The translations under genes were made by a program, and so were the position numbers. This document shows positions 26,847-35,082 of a stretch of DNA of 64,000 bases, piece after piece (the stretch's first letter is position 1; each line of letters begins with the position of its first letter). Below the pieces are notes generated by a model. The model searched no databases, was not told the origin of the DNA, and saw only the letters and a list, made by a program, of their open reading frames with translations. The stretch comes from Flavilitoribacter sp020436695 (GTDB lineage: Bacteria; Bacteroidota; Bacteroidia; Chitinophagales; Saprospiraceae): the NCBI GenBank assembly GCA_041392665.1, contig JAWKLQ010000017.1, positions 124,001-188,000 of the forward strand. The letters are read 5' to 3'.

Positions 26847-28345
26847 CAGCGTTCGCCGTACTCATCCTTATACAACGTCTTCAGAAAAAAAACGATCATC
26901 AAAAGTAAAATAAATCCAAAAGGCAGGGCCACGATGATCAATAAATTGCTCATCGATCGAAGCAGGGCATCACCACCTACCCAGATGGCTACAGCGGTCA
27001 CAAGCGGCAAGGTGACGCCCCAACTGACCTTATGCTGCCAACCAGGCACCTGTTTGCCGCCGCCGGTCATCATGCTGACCACATAAATGGCTGAATCCAA
27101 AGACGTGATCAAAAAGGTGGATAATAGAAAGATCGTCAGTAGGTTGTTAAAATTGGAGAGTGGAAATTGAGTGTAAAACAGATAGGTCGCTTTAAATATA
27201 TCCGTCAGATCTGCATGATGTGCCTCCGGCAAGGTGCTGATCAGATCAAAAGTCAAGGTGCCGAAAACGGAAAACCATAAAAAAGTGCCCAAAGAAGGTA
27301 CGATCAGTACTCCCAGTACGAATGACCGGATGGTCCGTCCGCGGGATATACGTGCAATAAACAAGCCCGTGAACGGCGCCCAGGCCAACCAGAAAGCCCA
27401 GTAGAAGATCGTCCAGTCGGCAGTAAAAGCAGGGTTTTTACCGTAAGCGCCCCAGGCCAGACTCATGGGAACGAAATCCCGTATATAGTACCATATGCTT
27501 TTACCGAAATTGACAAAAAGCTCAATAAAAGAATTATGAAAAAGGAAAAACAGTAAGAGTAGAACGGCCCCTCCCATATTAATCTGAGAGATCAGCTTGA
27601 TCCCTTTTTCTAATCCAGACCAGGCTGAAATGAAAGCAGCAATACCCAGCCCCAGCCCTACCAGCATGATCCCCCAAACCGGAAGCCGGATACCCAGCCA
27701 CTGACCAAGCCCCTCGGCAATTTGACCGCTACCAAGACCAACGGAGGCCACCAGGCCAAACACCGTGGCCAGGATGGCCAGCAAATCGAGTCCTCCATAC
27801 CAGTTGATCTTCCGGGTAACACCTGCATTGGAAATCAACTGACTCGGCAGAGCCGCCTTATTTTTGCGAAATAAGAAATAGGCAGCGATCAAGCCAAAAG
27901 AAGCATAAAAACCCCAGGCCGTAAAACCCCAGTGAAAGTGGGCGTATTGCAGCGACAGCAGTTGCCTTTCGGCAGGCTCAACAACGTCAGTTACCGGTGG
28001 ATACAAATAGTAGTAAGCCGGCTCCTGTACCGCCCTTTGCAGCAGCCCGGCTCCCATGCCCGCACTATACAACATGGCCAGCCAGGACCAAAACCCAAAG
28101 GCCGGCCGTTCATCCGCATTTCCCAACCGGATCTTGCCCCAGGGCGATACCGCCAGCACCAGGCAGAACAATACCAGGATCAGGCCCAACCATAAATAGA
28201 ATCCATGAAAAACACTCAGGAGTTTGGTAGTGATCTGACCGGTTAGCTCAAAGACCTCTGTGGGCCAGAGCAATCCGGGTATCACAAAGATCAGGCAGAC
28301 CAGCAGCGCACCGATCAATCTAAAGCTGGAATGATTTGCTGACAT
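26846..28345 (-). CDS. BCCT family transporter (betaine/choline/carnitine type)
   Basis: This 499-aa membrane protein has about twelve helices and the BCCT core: FGFWSWLAMLYSAGMGAGLL in helix 3, HFHWGFTAWGFY, and WTIFYWAFWLAWAPFTGLF with the aromatic substrate-box residues. It imports or exchanges quaternary amines by Na+ or H+ coupling, usually for osmotic protection. The common GAGLLFWGVAEP loop is changed to GAGLLQRAVQEP, so substrate or ion use may differ. It is the first gene of an operon with the VWA and MoxR genes. Confidence 0.88.
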   Translation of the reverse strand: MSANHSSFRLIGALLVCLIFVIPGLLWPTEVFELTGQITTKLLSVFHGFYLWLGLILVLFCLVLAVSPWGKIRLGNADERPAFGFWSWLAMLYSAGMGAGLLQRAVQEPAYYYLYPPVTDVVEPAERQLLSLQYAHFHWGFTAWGFYASFGLIAAYFLFRKNKAALPSQLISNAGVTRKINWYGGLDLLAILATVFGLVASVGLGSGQIAEGLGQWLGIRLPVWGIMLVGLGLGIAAFISAWSGLEKGIKLISQINMGGAVLLLLFFLFHNSFIELFVNFGKSIWYYIRDFVPMSLAWGAYGKNPAFTADWTIFYWAFWLAWAPFTGLFIARISRGRTIRSFVLGVLIVPSLGTFLWFSVFGTLTFDLISTLPEAHHADLTDIFKATYLFYTQFPLSNFNNLLTIFLLSTFLITSLDSAIYVVSMMTGGGKQVPGWQHKVSWGVTLPLVTAVAIWVGGDALLRSMSNLLIIVALPFGFILLLMIVFFLKTLYKDEYGER

Positions 28346-28402
28346 GTATATGTATTGTGAGCACGAACCGGTCAGGGCAGATTAAATATATACAAAATCT
28401 GG

Positions 28403-29413
28403 TCAACTACCGGAAGTAGAAACGGATGAAGGTACTCTAAGCCGCGTATCTACCCAATTGATATGCTCAACCGGTTGATGGCGAATATGGCGGAAAAGAA
28501 CTTCAGCAGCCATGGTTCCCACATCTTTTCCGGAGTGCTGCATAAAGGGAATGGGAGGCTGCCAGAAATTAGGCACTAACCCATTACTGATAGCCGCAAC
28601 CGTGATGTCTTCAGGGATATGGAGGCCCAATGATAGGCAGGCCTGCATGATGCCTACCAGTAGTTGGTCACTCATGGAAAAGATCGCATCCGGCCGATCC
28701 GGCAGTTGCAGGATCTTGATCATTTTTTCCTGAGCCACTTCCGATGAATTTGCGTGAAATATCCATTCCTCCCGCAAAGGCAGATTCAGGCGCTGCAAAG
28801 CCTGTTCGTACCCTTCACGGCGACGGCTGGAAATGGAAAGATGCGGATCATCAAAAGCACCGCAGATCCTGTGTCTTCCCTGGCTGTAGAGATATTCTAC
28901 CACTTTGCCGGCCACTTCCTGATCATTGATACAAACCAAAGGATAATCAGGACGATCAACAATACGGTCAAACAGGACCACGGGAACGCCACTCTCGGTG
29001 AGTTCCCGAAAATGACTCAGGTCTTCGGATTCGGCGGAAACAGATACGAGCAGCCCTTCCACTCCCAGGCGGTCACAGATCTGTGTGTTCTCTCTTTCTC
29101 CCTTCAGGGTATTATTGGAATGTAATACCAATAGATTGTATCCTTCCTGCCGTACTTTCTCCTCAATAGCCTGAATAACTGCGGGGAAGAAATACATGTT
29201 CATATCCGGAATGATCAGGCCGATCAAACGGCTTTTGCGGCTTCTAAAAGAAATGGCCTGCAGATTTGGGCGATATCCCAGTTCCTCCGCTACCTGCTTA
29301 ACCCGGTCTATTGTCTCCTGACTGATATCCGGATGATCCTTAAGCGCCCGGGAAACCGTAGAAGGATTGATGTTCAATAACCTTGCAATATCTTTAACCG
29401 TGATTCTCCCCAT
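28403..29413 (-). CDS. LacI family transcriptional regulator
   Basis: From the ATG at 29413 this is a 336-aa regulator. The N-terminal helix-turn-helix with hinge is clear: TVKDIARLLNINPSTVSRALKDHPDIS, then VAEELGYRPN. A periplasmic-binding-protein-like sensor domain follows (LIGLIIPDMNMYFFP to VEHINWVDTRLRVPSS). In Bacteroidota such proteins usually control sugar-use genes. No sugar operon is adjacent (BCCT genes follow on the same strand after 57 bases), so its targets may be distant. An upstream start (29455) adds 14 residues with no recognised feature. Confidence 0.88.
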   Translation of the reverse strand: MGRITVKDIARLLNINPSTVSRALKDHPDISQETIDRVKQVAEELGYRPNLQAISFRSRKSRLIGLIIPDMNMYFFPAVIQAIEEKVRQEGYNLLVLHSNNTLKGERENTQICDRLGVEGLLVSVSAESEDLSHFRELTESGVPVVLFDRIVDRPDYPLVCINDQEVAGKVVEYLYSQGRHRICGAFDDPHLSISSRRREGYEQALQRLNLPLREEWIFHANSSEVAQEKMIKILQLPDRPDAIFSMSDQLLVGIMQACLSLGLHIPEDITVAAISNGLVPNFWQPPIPFMQHSGKDVGTMAAEVLFRHIRHQPVEHINWVDTRLRVPSSVSTSGS

Positions 29414-29835
29414 ATCTAAACTTTCTGAAAATTGATTACACTCCGGATTGGACAAGTCAAGACGAAGTACTTATATTTCTAACTACCACCCCATTATGGT
29501 CTGTGCTTTAATGTTTTTTTCCACCGCAACCGTTTGCGCATTCGAATGCAAGTGTGCAGCCTAAAAATAACGGGCATTTACTTTGGATATTCAAATGCAC
29601 CAGCCTATTTTAGACAAAATATTGTTCTTTTGCAGGGCTAATCTACTTTTTTTTCTGTCTTAAATGAACGATATTCAAAATTTTCTATCACCCCTGCATT
29701 TCAATGTATGCCGGCTGGAAAATCGGACAAGAAACTATAGGTATTGGAAATTATTAGCTGACTAATCTTGAATTGGCTGGAAAGCGGTCCTGATAGCCGC
29801 GTTTTAATTTTGTCCTAAACTGGAACATACCCTCT

Positions 29836-29876
29836 AAAAAAAAGCTTGGGTTGAAGCTGTCAAAGCTTAACCCAAG
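29836..29876 (-). terminator. Orphan intrinsic terminator
   Basis: CTTGGGTTAAGCT and AGCTTCAACCCAAG pair with one bulged base around a 5-base loop, followed on the minus strand by eight T residues. No annotated minus-strand gene lies upstream of it; the rightward DUF2339 gene begins 338 bases away. Confidence 0.7.
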
Positions 29877-29986
29877 TAAACCAGAAACTTAAAACGACTA
29901 TATTTTTTAACGTGTATTAAACGATACTTACTTGCTGGTGGTAAACTGGTGAGTTGTATTTTCCTCTGTATTTCCGGAAAGCATAG
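29836..29986 (-). ncRNA. Candidate small RNA or leaderless 18-codon mRNA
   Basis: On the minus strand TATATTTG (29997-29990), an exact TAnnTTTG, has a TTG 21 bases further upstream (30021-30019). About 4-6 bases downstream lies ATG (29984), opening an 18-codon frame MLSGNTEENTTHQFTTSK that stops at 29928. About 50 bases further is a strong terminator stem (29876-29845) followed by eight T residues. So promoter and terminator frame a ~150-nt transcript with no other gene to serve. It could be a regulatory RNA, or a leaderless mini-mRNA. Not a known family that I recognise. Confidence 0.5.
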
Positions 29987-29989
29987 TGT

Positions 29990-30021
29990 CAAATATACGA
30001 TCAATTCCTTTCCAGACGCAA
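29990..30021 (-). promoter_or_regulatory. Bacteroidota-type promoter (TTG-N21-TATATTTG)
   Basis: TTG at 30021-30019 and TATATTTG at 29997-29990 on the minus strand fit the -33/-7 pattern of Bacteroidota housekeeping promoters. It points towards the orphan terminator at 29876. Confidence 0.55.
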
Positions 30022-30214
30022 TTCTGCAGAAGTAAAAATTTATTTTTTTTTCAATTTTTTGTTCTGCTCTTCTTCATCCGTCCTTCATTTTAACCAGTCT
30101 TTCATCTCAGTATCCTCGTCTACATTCGGAGGAATATTTCGCCGATTTTTCTAACTTGGACGGAAATTACCTTCCTCTACCCTACACGAACGGCAAAATG
30201 TTCAAATTCATATT

Positions 30215-32602
30215 ATGGAACAAGACCCTGACAAATTCGATGAACTAACCGAACGACTAAACCTGCTCCTCCGCAAACAGGACCGACTTCAGGTAGAAGC
30301 CCATCGGCTGCGACAGGAAATAGAATTGTTGAAAAAACAGCAGCGCCAGGAACCCACGCCCAAAGAAAAAGAAGGAATCACAGCGTCCGTACCGGTATCC
30401 GCACCATCCGGGCCTAGTGTTTCTCAGGAGAGAATGCCGCTACCAAAATCTACTCCTTCCCTTTGGTCCCGCTGGACTTCCTCCCGGCAAAATATAGAAT
30501 GGGAAAAATTTATCGGGGAAAATCTGGTCAGCAAGATCGGTATTCTCATCACCGTGATCGGTGTGGCCTTTGGAGCTAAATACGCCATTGATAATGAATT
30601 GATATCACCGCTTACACGTATCGTATTGGGCTATCTGGCGGGAATCGGACTACTTGGGCTGGCTATTCGATTAAAAGAAAAATACCGGAACTTCAGTGCC
30701 GTGCTCTTAAGTGGAGCACTGGCTATAATGTACATCATTACTTATTTCGCTTACAACTATTATGCGCTCTTCCCCCAGGCCATTGCTTTCGCACTGATGG
30801 TATTGCTCACGGCCTTTTCCGTGCTGGCTGCCTGGCATTACAACCAGCAGATCATTGCACTAATGGGATTGGTAGGAGCCTACGGTGTTCCCTTTTTATT
30901 AAGTGAAGATAGTGGCAATGTGCAGTTTTTGTTCATTTATATGGCCGTGATCAATGCAGGGATACTGGCGATCGCCTTCAGAAAGTCGTGGAAGCTGTTG
31001 TTTCACGCCGCCTTCTGGCTCACCTGGCTGATCTTTTCCTGGTGGGCAGCCGACGGCTACCGGCAAGATGAGCATTTTGGTTTGGGGCTCACTTTTCTAT
31101 CCGTCTTCTATCTTTTATTTTACGCGACTTTCCTGGCCTACAAGATACCGGCCCGGGAGCCTTTTTCCCGGATGGATGTGGTTTTGTTACTTACCAATTC
31201 CTTTATTTTCTTCGGTTTCGGTTACAAACTGCTCGATGGGCATCCCGGAGCAGAGCAATACCTGGGAATTTTCGCAGTGGTCAATGCTCTGATCCATTTC
31301 CTGGTGGGCAAAATGATCCAGCGGGCCGCATTGGCAGAAAAAAGCCTGTTCTATTTTGTGATCGGACTGGTACTGGTATTTCTTACGCTTGCTGTACCTA
31401 TTCAACTGGACGGCAACTGGGTGACCCTGCTATGGGTCGGTGAAGCCGCTTTGTTGTTCTGGCTGGGCCGTACTCGTCAGGTCGCAGCCTTCGAACGTAT
31501 GGTTTTACCTTTGATCGTTTTAGCATTTATTAGTCTGCTACAGGATTGGTCCAACGCCTACGATGTCAGCCTCTATACTCCGGTAGAAGACCGGCCCACT
31601 CCGATCCTGAACATCCAGTTCCTAAGTTCAATACTGTTCGCTGCTGCGGTGGGCTTTATGGTGTGGCTGCAACAAGGAAAGCAATTAGCATCTCCGCTGC
31701 CAGAACGCAATTTCTGGCGTAACAGCCTTCGTTATGTGCTCCCCGCAGTTCTGATATTGGTACTCTTCTACGGATTCCAGGTCGAGTTGCAATATTATTG
31801 GAGGCTGCAGGAGATCCAACAACCGGGCTATGCGGAATATCCCATTACCGATTATACCTTCCGTCGACTAGGCAACATCTGGGGCGTTTATTACGCCATC
31901 ATCTTTCTGGGACTATTGAGCTGGATCAATATGACGCGGATCAAAAACCGTTTATTGGGCTGGATCAATTTGGGATTGAATGTCATTGCCGTCCTGAGTT
32001 TCCTGGTGATCGCCCTCTATGAATTGGGCAAATTGCACGTCAGCTACGCCATTGACGATCAAACGGTATTGGCTTCAGCCGATCATTCCCATACCTATTT
32101 GCGCTACGTGGGCTATATACTGCTGGCCGGGCTGCTGTACATTACCAATCGCTACCGACGTGCCCCTTTTGTGAATATTACCAGCAACTGGCCTTTTGAT
32201 GCACTTTTACATTTGACCGCCCTGTCGTGCAGCAGCAGTGAACTGGTCTACTGGTTGAGTATATACAATGCCGATAGTGGTTATAAGCTGGGGCTAAGTA
32301 TTCTTTGGGGCGTATATTCCCTGCTACTGATCAGTTTGGGAATTGCGCAGCGAAAAGCCTATTTACGGGTAGCCGCAATTGTATTGTTTGCTATTACACT
32401 GATCAAATTGTTCTTCTACGACATTGCCCATCTGAACACCATATCCAAGACAATCGTTTTGTTAGCATTGGGAGGGCTTTTATTGCTGATCTCTTTTCTT
32501 TACAACAAATTCACAACTGTTATTGGGGATGAGGCCCCCTCTGTCTTCGACATCTCCTCCGATGGGGAAGACAAGTCAGAACATGGGAAGGACGAAAATT
32601 AG
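30215..32602 (+). CDS. DUF2339 multi-pass membrane protein
   Basis: This 795-aa protein begins with a coiled-coil-like segment (residues about 8-50, rich in E, L, R, K and Q) and a Pro/Ser linker, then WEKFIGENLVSKIGILITVIGVAFGAKYAI, the signature of DUF2339, followed by some twenty or more membrane helices to near the C terminus. The tail is acidic and soluble. The biochemical role of DUF2339 is unknown. A DUF3999 gene follows 49 bases downstream, the usual partner of this family, which suggests an envelope complex, possibly with cell-surface sugars. Confidence 0.85.
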   Translation: MEQDPDKFDELTERLNLLLRKQDRLQVEAHRLRQEIELLKKQQRQEPTPKEKEGITASVPVSAPSGPSVSQERMPLPKSTPSLWSRWTSSRQNIEWEKFIGENLVSKIGILITVIGVAFGAKYAIDNELISPLTRIVLGYLAGIGLLGLAIRLKEKYRNFSAVLLSGALAIMYIITYFAYNYYALFPQAIAFALMVLLTAFSVLAAWHYNQQIIALMGLVGAYGVPFLLSEDSGNVQFLFIYMAVINAGILAIAFRKSWKLLFHAAFWLTWLIFSWWAADGYRQDEHFGLGLTFLSVFYLLFYATFLAYKIPAREPFSRMDVVLLLTNSFIFFGFGYKLLDGHPGAEQYLGIFAVVNALIHFLVGKMIQRAALAEKSLFYFVIGLVLVFLTLAVPIQLDGNWVTLLWVGEAALLFWLGRTRQVAAFERMVLPLIVLAFISLLQDWSNAYDVSLYTPVEDRPTPILNIQFLSSILFAAAVGFMVWLQQGKQLASPLPERNFWRNSLRYVLPAVLILVLFYGFQVELQYYWRLQEIQQPGYAEYPITDYTFRRLGNIWGVYYAIIFLGLLSWINMTRIKNRLLGWINLGLNVIAVLSFLVIALYELGKLHVSYAIDDQTVLASADHSHTYLRYVGYILLAGLLYITNRYRRAPFVNITSNWPFDALLHLTALSCSSSELVYWLSIYNADSGYKLGLSILWGVYSLLLISLGIAQRKAYLRVAAIVLFAITLIKLFFYDIAHLNTISKTIVLLALGGLLLLISFLYNKFTTVIGDEAPSVFDISSDGEDKSEHGKDEN

Positions 32603-32651
32603 AATTAGTACTTCGGTAAGGAACAATGAAATAATTTCTTAAAAAGTAGTC

Positions 32652-33962
32652 ATGATCAATCAATTTGGCAGAGAGGGAATCCTAAAAAAAAAGGACAGAG
32701 ATACCTGGGGACCAGAAGGCTTTTCGGCCAAATGGATATGGTGTAACTGGCTGTTGCTATTCCTCCTTCTGGGTTTTGGTAATACGGAACTAACTGCACA
32801 ATGGGATCACTATCAGTTCGAACGTCCACTGAGTGGCGTCGACCAGCAATGGCACCGGATCGCATTGCCCAATGAACTGTTCCGGCATTTGCGGCTTAAC
32901 TATGCCGACCTGCGCATTATGGGCATTAGCCCGGAGGGAGATACGATCGAAGCGCCGTATCTACTACAGATCCCTGAAGATCGGGTCGCTGTGGAAAAAA
33001 CCGCTTTTCGGCTGTTGAATCCCGGCACCAAGGGCAAAGAATACTTCGTCACGCTGGAACAACTCAGCCCGCAGATCACCAACCGGATCCAACTCAATTT
33101 TGCCAATAAGAATTTTGACTGGCACCTGAAACTGGAAGGTAGTCAGGATCAAAAGGAGTGGTTTACCCTACTGGACAACTACCGCATTCTGAATATTGAA
33201 AATGAAGCAAGCGATTACACCTTCAGCACCATTCATTTCCGCGAAAGCAAATATCCTTATTATCGCATTGTCCTGCCGGCAACGGAGGGGATCAAATTGC
33301 TAAGTGCTACTTCCTCCCATAATGTCAGAAAACAGGAAGCTTATCAGGAGTATCGAATAATTAACCAACAACAGACCGAAAACAAAGAAGACCGGCGCTC
33401 CGAGCTGGAAATTGATCTGGCATGGCCCATACCGGTTTCTGCTATCCGGCTGGAAGTAGATGCTGATTTTGACTACTATCGTCCCATTTCCATTCAGACA
33501 CTAACGGATAGCACGATTACAGAAACAGACACGATCTATCACTTTGAAGAGATCCACCAGGATGTATTGAGTTCACTGGAAGATCCGATCTTTTATTTCC
33601 CCGCCGTTCGCACCCACTCCCTCAAAGTCGTTATCCATAATCATGACAACACCCCACTAACAATCTCCAAACTCCAGGTGCTGGGATGGCCGCCTTCACT
33701 CATCGCCCGCTTCACCGAACCGGCCGACTATGTATTGCGCTACGGATGGCCCGATGCCCGCCCCCCGCGCTATGATCTGGCCAACTTTGCGGATAAGATC
33801 CCGGAGAAAATGTCCACGCTAGAACTGGGCACCGAAGTACAACTACTGGTACCTGGTCTGGAAAAAGAACCGCTGCTGTCCAACAAATGGTGGTTATGGG
33901 GCATTCTGATCGTGGCAGTAGCGGTATTGGGATGGTTTGCGATGAGGATGTTACGTGCTTGA
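32652..33962 (+). CDS. DUF3999 family envelope protein
   Basis: This 436-aa protein has an N-terminal membrane segment (about 29-47, WCNWLLLFLLLGFG), a beta-rich exterior part beginning WDHYQFERPLSGVDQQWHRIALPNELF, and a C-terminal membrane helix (about 415-432, WWLWGILIVAVAVLGWFAMRML). This is the DUF3999 layout. The DUF2339 neighbour supports the assignment. The start is uncertain because the first 25 residues are polar and basic. Function is unknown; sugar-binding-like folds are predicted for the family in general. Confidence 0.78.
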   Translation: MINQFGREGILKKKDRDTWGPEGFSAKWIWCNWLLLFLLLGFGNTELTAQWDHYQFERPLSGVDQQWHRIALPNELFRHLRLNYADLRIMGISPEGDTIEAPYLLQIPEDRVAVEKTAFRLLNPGTKGKEYFVTLEQLSPQITNRIQLNFANKNFDWHLKLEGSQDQKEWFTLLDNYRILNIENEASDYTFSTIHFRESKYPYYRIVLPATEGIKLLSATSSHNVRKQEAYQEYRIINQQQTENKEDRRSELEIDLAWPIPVSAIRLEVDADFDYYRPISIQTLTDSTITETDTIYHFEEIHQDVLSSLEDPIFYFPAVRTHSLKVVIHNHDNTPLTISKLQVLGWPPSLIARFTEPADYVLRYGWPDARPPRYDLANFADKIPEKMSTLELGTEVQLLVPGLEKEPLLSNKWWLWGILIVAVAVLGWFAMRMLRA

Positions 33963-34252
33963 TGTTACTATGCTATGATTTTGAGATGCTGCGATGGTTG
34001 ATGGCAGTGCAAATTGTTATCGATCATGCACCACCTTTGAGTATATTCTGCATTATCCCAGTCTTTGGGGTGGGTTATTGCTATCCTCAATTAAATGACG
34101 GTCATCTCAATGCAAAAATGAAACAGGAGCAATTTGATCTATTTGAGTTGACGGTGTAGTTAGCTTATCCTTCCATCCTAACGTCCCATTATCACAAAAT
34201 CCAGGCATTCAAAAAAAAATAAAAAAACCTTTCCGCGTATTGATCTAATCCT
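33963..34252. other. Spacer before tRNA-Ser
   Basis: No gene is supported in this ~290-base stretch. A 90-codon frame that overlaps the end of the DUF3999 gene has no family features. The right end is A-rich and leads into the tRNA promoter. Confidence 0.5.
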
Positions 34253-34260
34253 TATCTTTG
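34253..34260 (+). promoter_or_regulatory. TAnnTTTG promoter element of tRNA-Ser
   Basis: TATCTTTG matches TAnnTTTG exactly, with a TTTC at the -33 position 19-20 bases upstream. It lies 20 bases before the mature tRNA 5' end. This is the best-supported promoter in the window because the product is certain. Confidence 0.7.
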
Positions 34261-34279
34261 CGGTCGCTTAAAACAGCAC

Positions 34280-34365
34280 GGAGGAATGGCAGAGCTGGTT
34301 TAATGCACCGGTCTTGAAAACCGACGTACCGAAAGGTACCGGGGGTTCGAATCCCTCTTCCTCCG
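34280..34365 (+). tRNA. tRNA-Ser (anticodon UGA)
   Basis: The 86-nt sequence folds as a class II tRNA: acceptor GGAGGAA/TTCCTCC, D arm with GGTTTAATGC, anticodon stem CGGT/ACCG around CTTGAAA (anticodon TGA, reading UCA), a long variable arm GTACCGAAAGGTAC, and the T arm GGGGGTTCGAATCCCTC. The discriminator base is G, as in serine tRNAs. CCA is not encoded. The RND efflux operon starts shortly downstream. Confidence 0.95.
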
Positions 34366-34484
34366 CAAATGCATCCAAGCCGCCTGAAGGCGGCTTTTTT
34401 TATTTTACAAAACCTGAGCCGAGTTTGCTCGAGATCGGTTTTGTAAAATAAAAAATAGTCTGTTAGGCCTGGATGCGTTTCCGC
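34361..34484. repeat. MITE-like nested palindrome abutting the tRNA 3' end
   Basis: Three nested inverted repeats fill this stretch. The outer arms are CCGCAAATGCATCCAAGCC and GGCCTGGATGCGTTTCCGC (imperfect). The middle arms, TTTTTTATTTTACAAAACC (34396-34414) and GGTTTTGTAAAATAAAAAA (34437-34455), are a perfect 19-bp match. A small GAGC/GCTC hairpin forms the centre. It begins inside the tRNA acceptor end and holds the tRNA terminator. No transposase is present. It could be a non-autonomous element or a complex terminator. Confidence 0.6.
34377..34401 (+). terminator. Intrinsic terminator of tRNA-Ser
   Basis: AAGCCGCC and GGCGGCTT form an 8-bp stem with a TGAA loop, followed by seven T residues, starting 12 bases after the tRNA. 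Confidence 0.85.
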
Positions 34485-34510
34485 CTCCCTTCACGGGGAT
34501 GTGCGAAGCA

Positions 34511-34529
34511 AATCCCTCTTCCTACGCAA
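34511..34529 (+). repeat. Second copy of the tRNA-Ser 3' end (att-like direct repeat)
   Basis: AATCCCTCTTCCTACGCAA differs at one of 19 bases from the tRNA-Ser 3' segment at 34350-34368. A direct repeat of a tRNA 3' end is the usual footprint of site-specific integration. The interval between the copies is only 161 bases and holds the palindrome, so this may be a collapsed element. No integrase gene is seen. Confidence 0.6.
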
Positions 34530-34563
34530 TAAAAAAGCTACAACTTTTTACTACTTTTACGGA

Positions 34564-35010
34564 GTGATCAAAAATAGAATCATATCGATCTTTCTATTAT
34601 GCCTTTTGCTCCTGGTCAACTGGCACAATGCCTCCGTTCATGCACATGAAGGATGGGAAGGCAAAGACTTCAGTGTATTACACGATCACGACCATCACCA
34701 CCATTCGGATCATCAGCATGATCAGCCGGATTCGGGTATCCTTAGTTGGTTGCAGCAATTGCTTGGAGATCTTGAGCATGCAGACCTGGGGGAAGATCAC
34801 TTCAAAGTATTTCTTCAATCTCAGCAACAAACGGGAGCTAACCAGATTTTCGTTTCCTCAACTTTAACTTTTGCACTGTTACCAGGTGTCATCAGTTTTA
34901 AAACATGGCAACCTCTGGAGGAAAATGATATAACTGATCGAGTCCGATCATGCTCTGATCCTCCTTTTTTAGAAATTGTTGCCAATCGCGGCCCACCCAC
35001 ATTTTCCTGA
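34564..35010 (+). CDS. His-rich periplasmic protein of the metal-efflux operon
   Basis: From the GTG at 34564 this is a 148-aa protein with a signal peptide (ISIFLLCLLLLVNWHNASVHAH) and a strong metal-binding cluster, HDHDHHHHSDHQHD, just after it. The rest is unassigned and ends VANRGPPTFS, an ending I associate with small proteins beside Bacteroidota efflux pumps. The frame is open back to 34501, but that part overlaps the tRNA-end repeat, so it is not favoured. The position at the head of an RND efflux operon suggests periplasmic metal buffering or sensing; this is inference. Confidence 0.6.
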   Translation: MIKNRIISIFLLCLLLLVNWHNASVHAHEGWEGKDFSVLHDHDHHHHSDHQHDQPDSGILSWLQQLLGDLEHADLGEDHFKVFLQSQQQTGANQIFVSSTLTFALLPGVISFKTWQPLEENDITDRVRSCSDPPFLEIVANRGPPTFS

Positions 35011-35082
35011 TTTCACTTTCAATGTGAAATGCGCCTGCATTTCACCATTCCCTTATTTATCCATTTTTTAAATTTCAGGAAA

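Larger units (their letters stand above)
29414..30214. other. Intergenic region with a candidate small transcript
   Basis: This divergent gap lies between the LacI gene and the DUF2339 gene. It must hold both promoters. On the minus strand it contains a -7 element at 29997-29990 and an intrinsic terminator at 29876-29836, which together define a possible ~150-nt RNA. Outside that, poly-T/A tracts (for example 29511-29520 and 30038-30055) and no gene are seen. Confidence 0.55.

Noticed and set aside
29836..30021. tmRNA or 6S RNA
   Set aside because: No tRNA-like ends or tag frame are present, and the length (~150 nt) and fold do not fit 6S as I know it.
33887..34159. 90-codon plus-strand frame after DUF3999
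   Set aside because: Overlaps the DUF3999 C-terminal helix in another frame and lacks features of a real gene.
34501..34563. N-terminal extension of the first His-rich protein
   Set aside because: The extra 21 codons overlap the tRNA-end repeat and precede an otherwise normal signal peptide.
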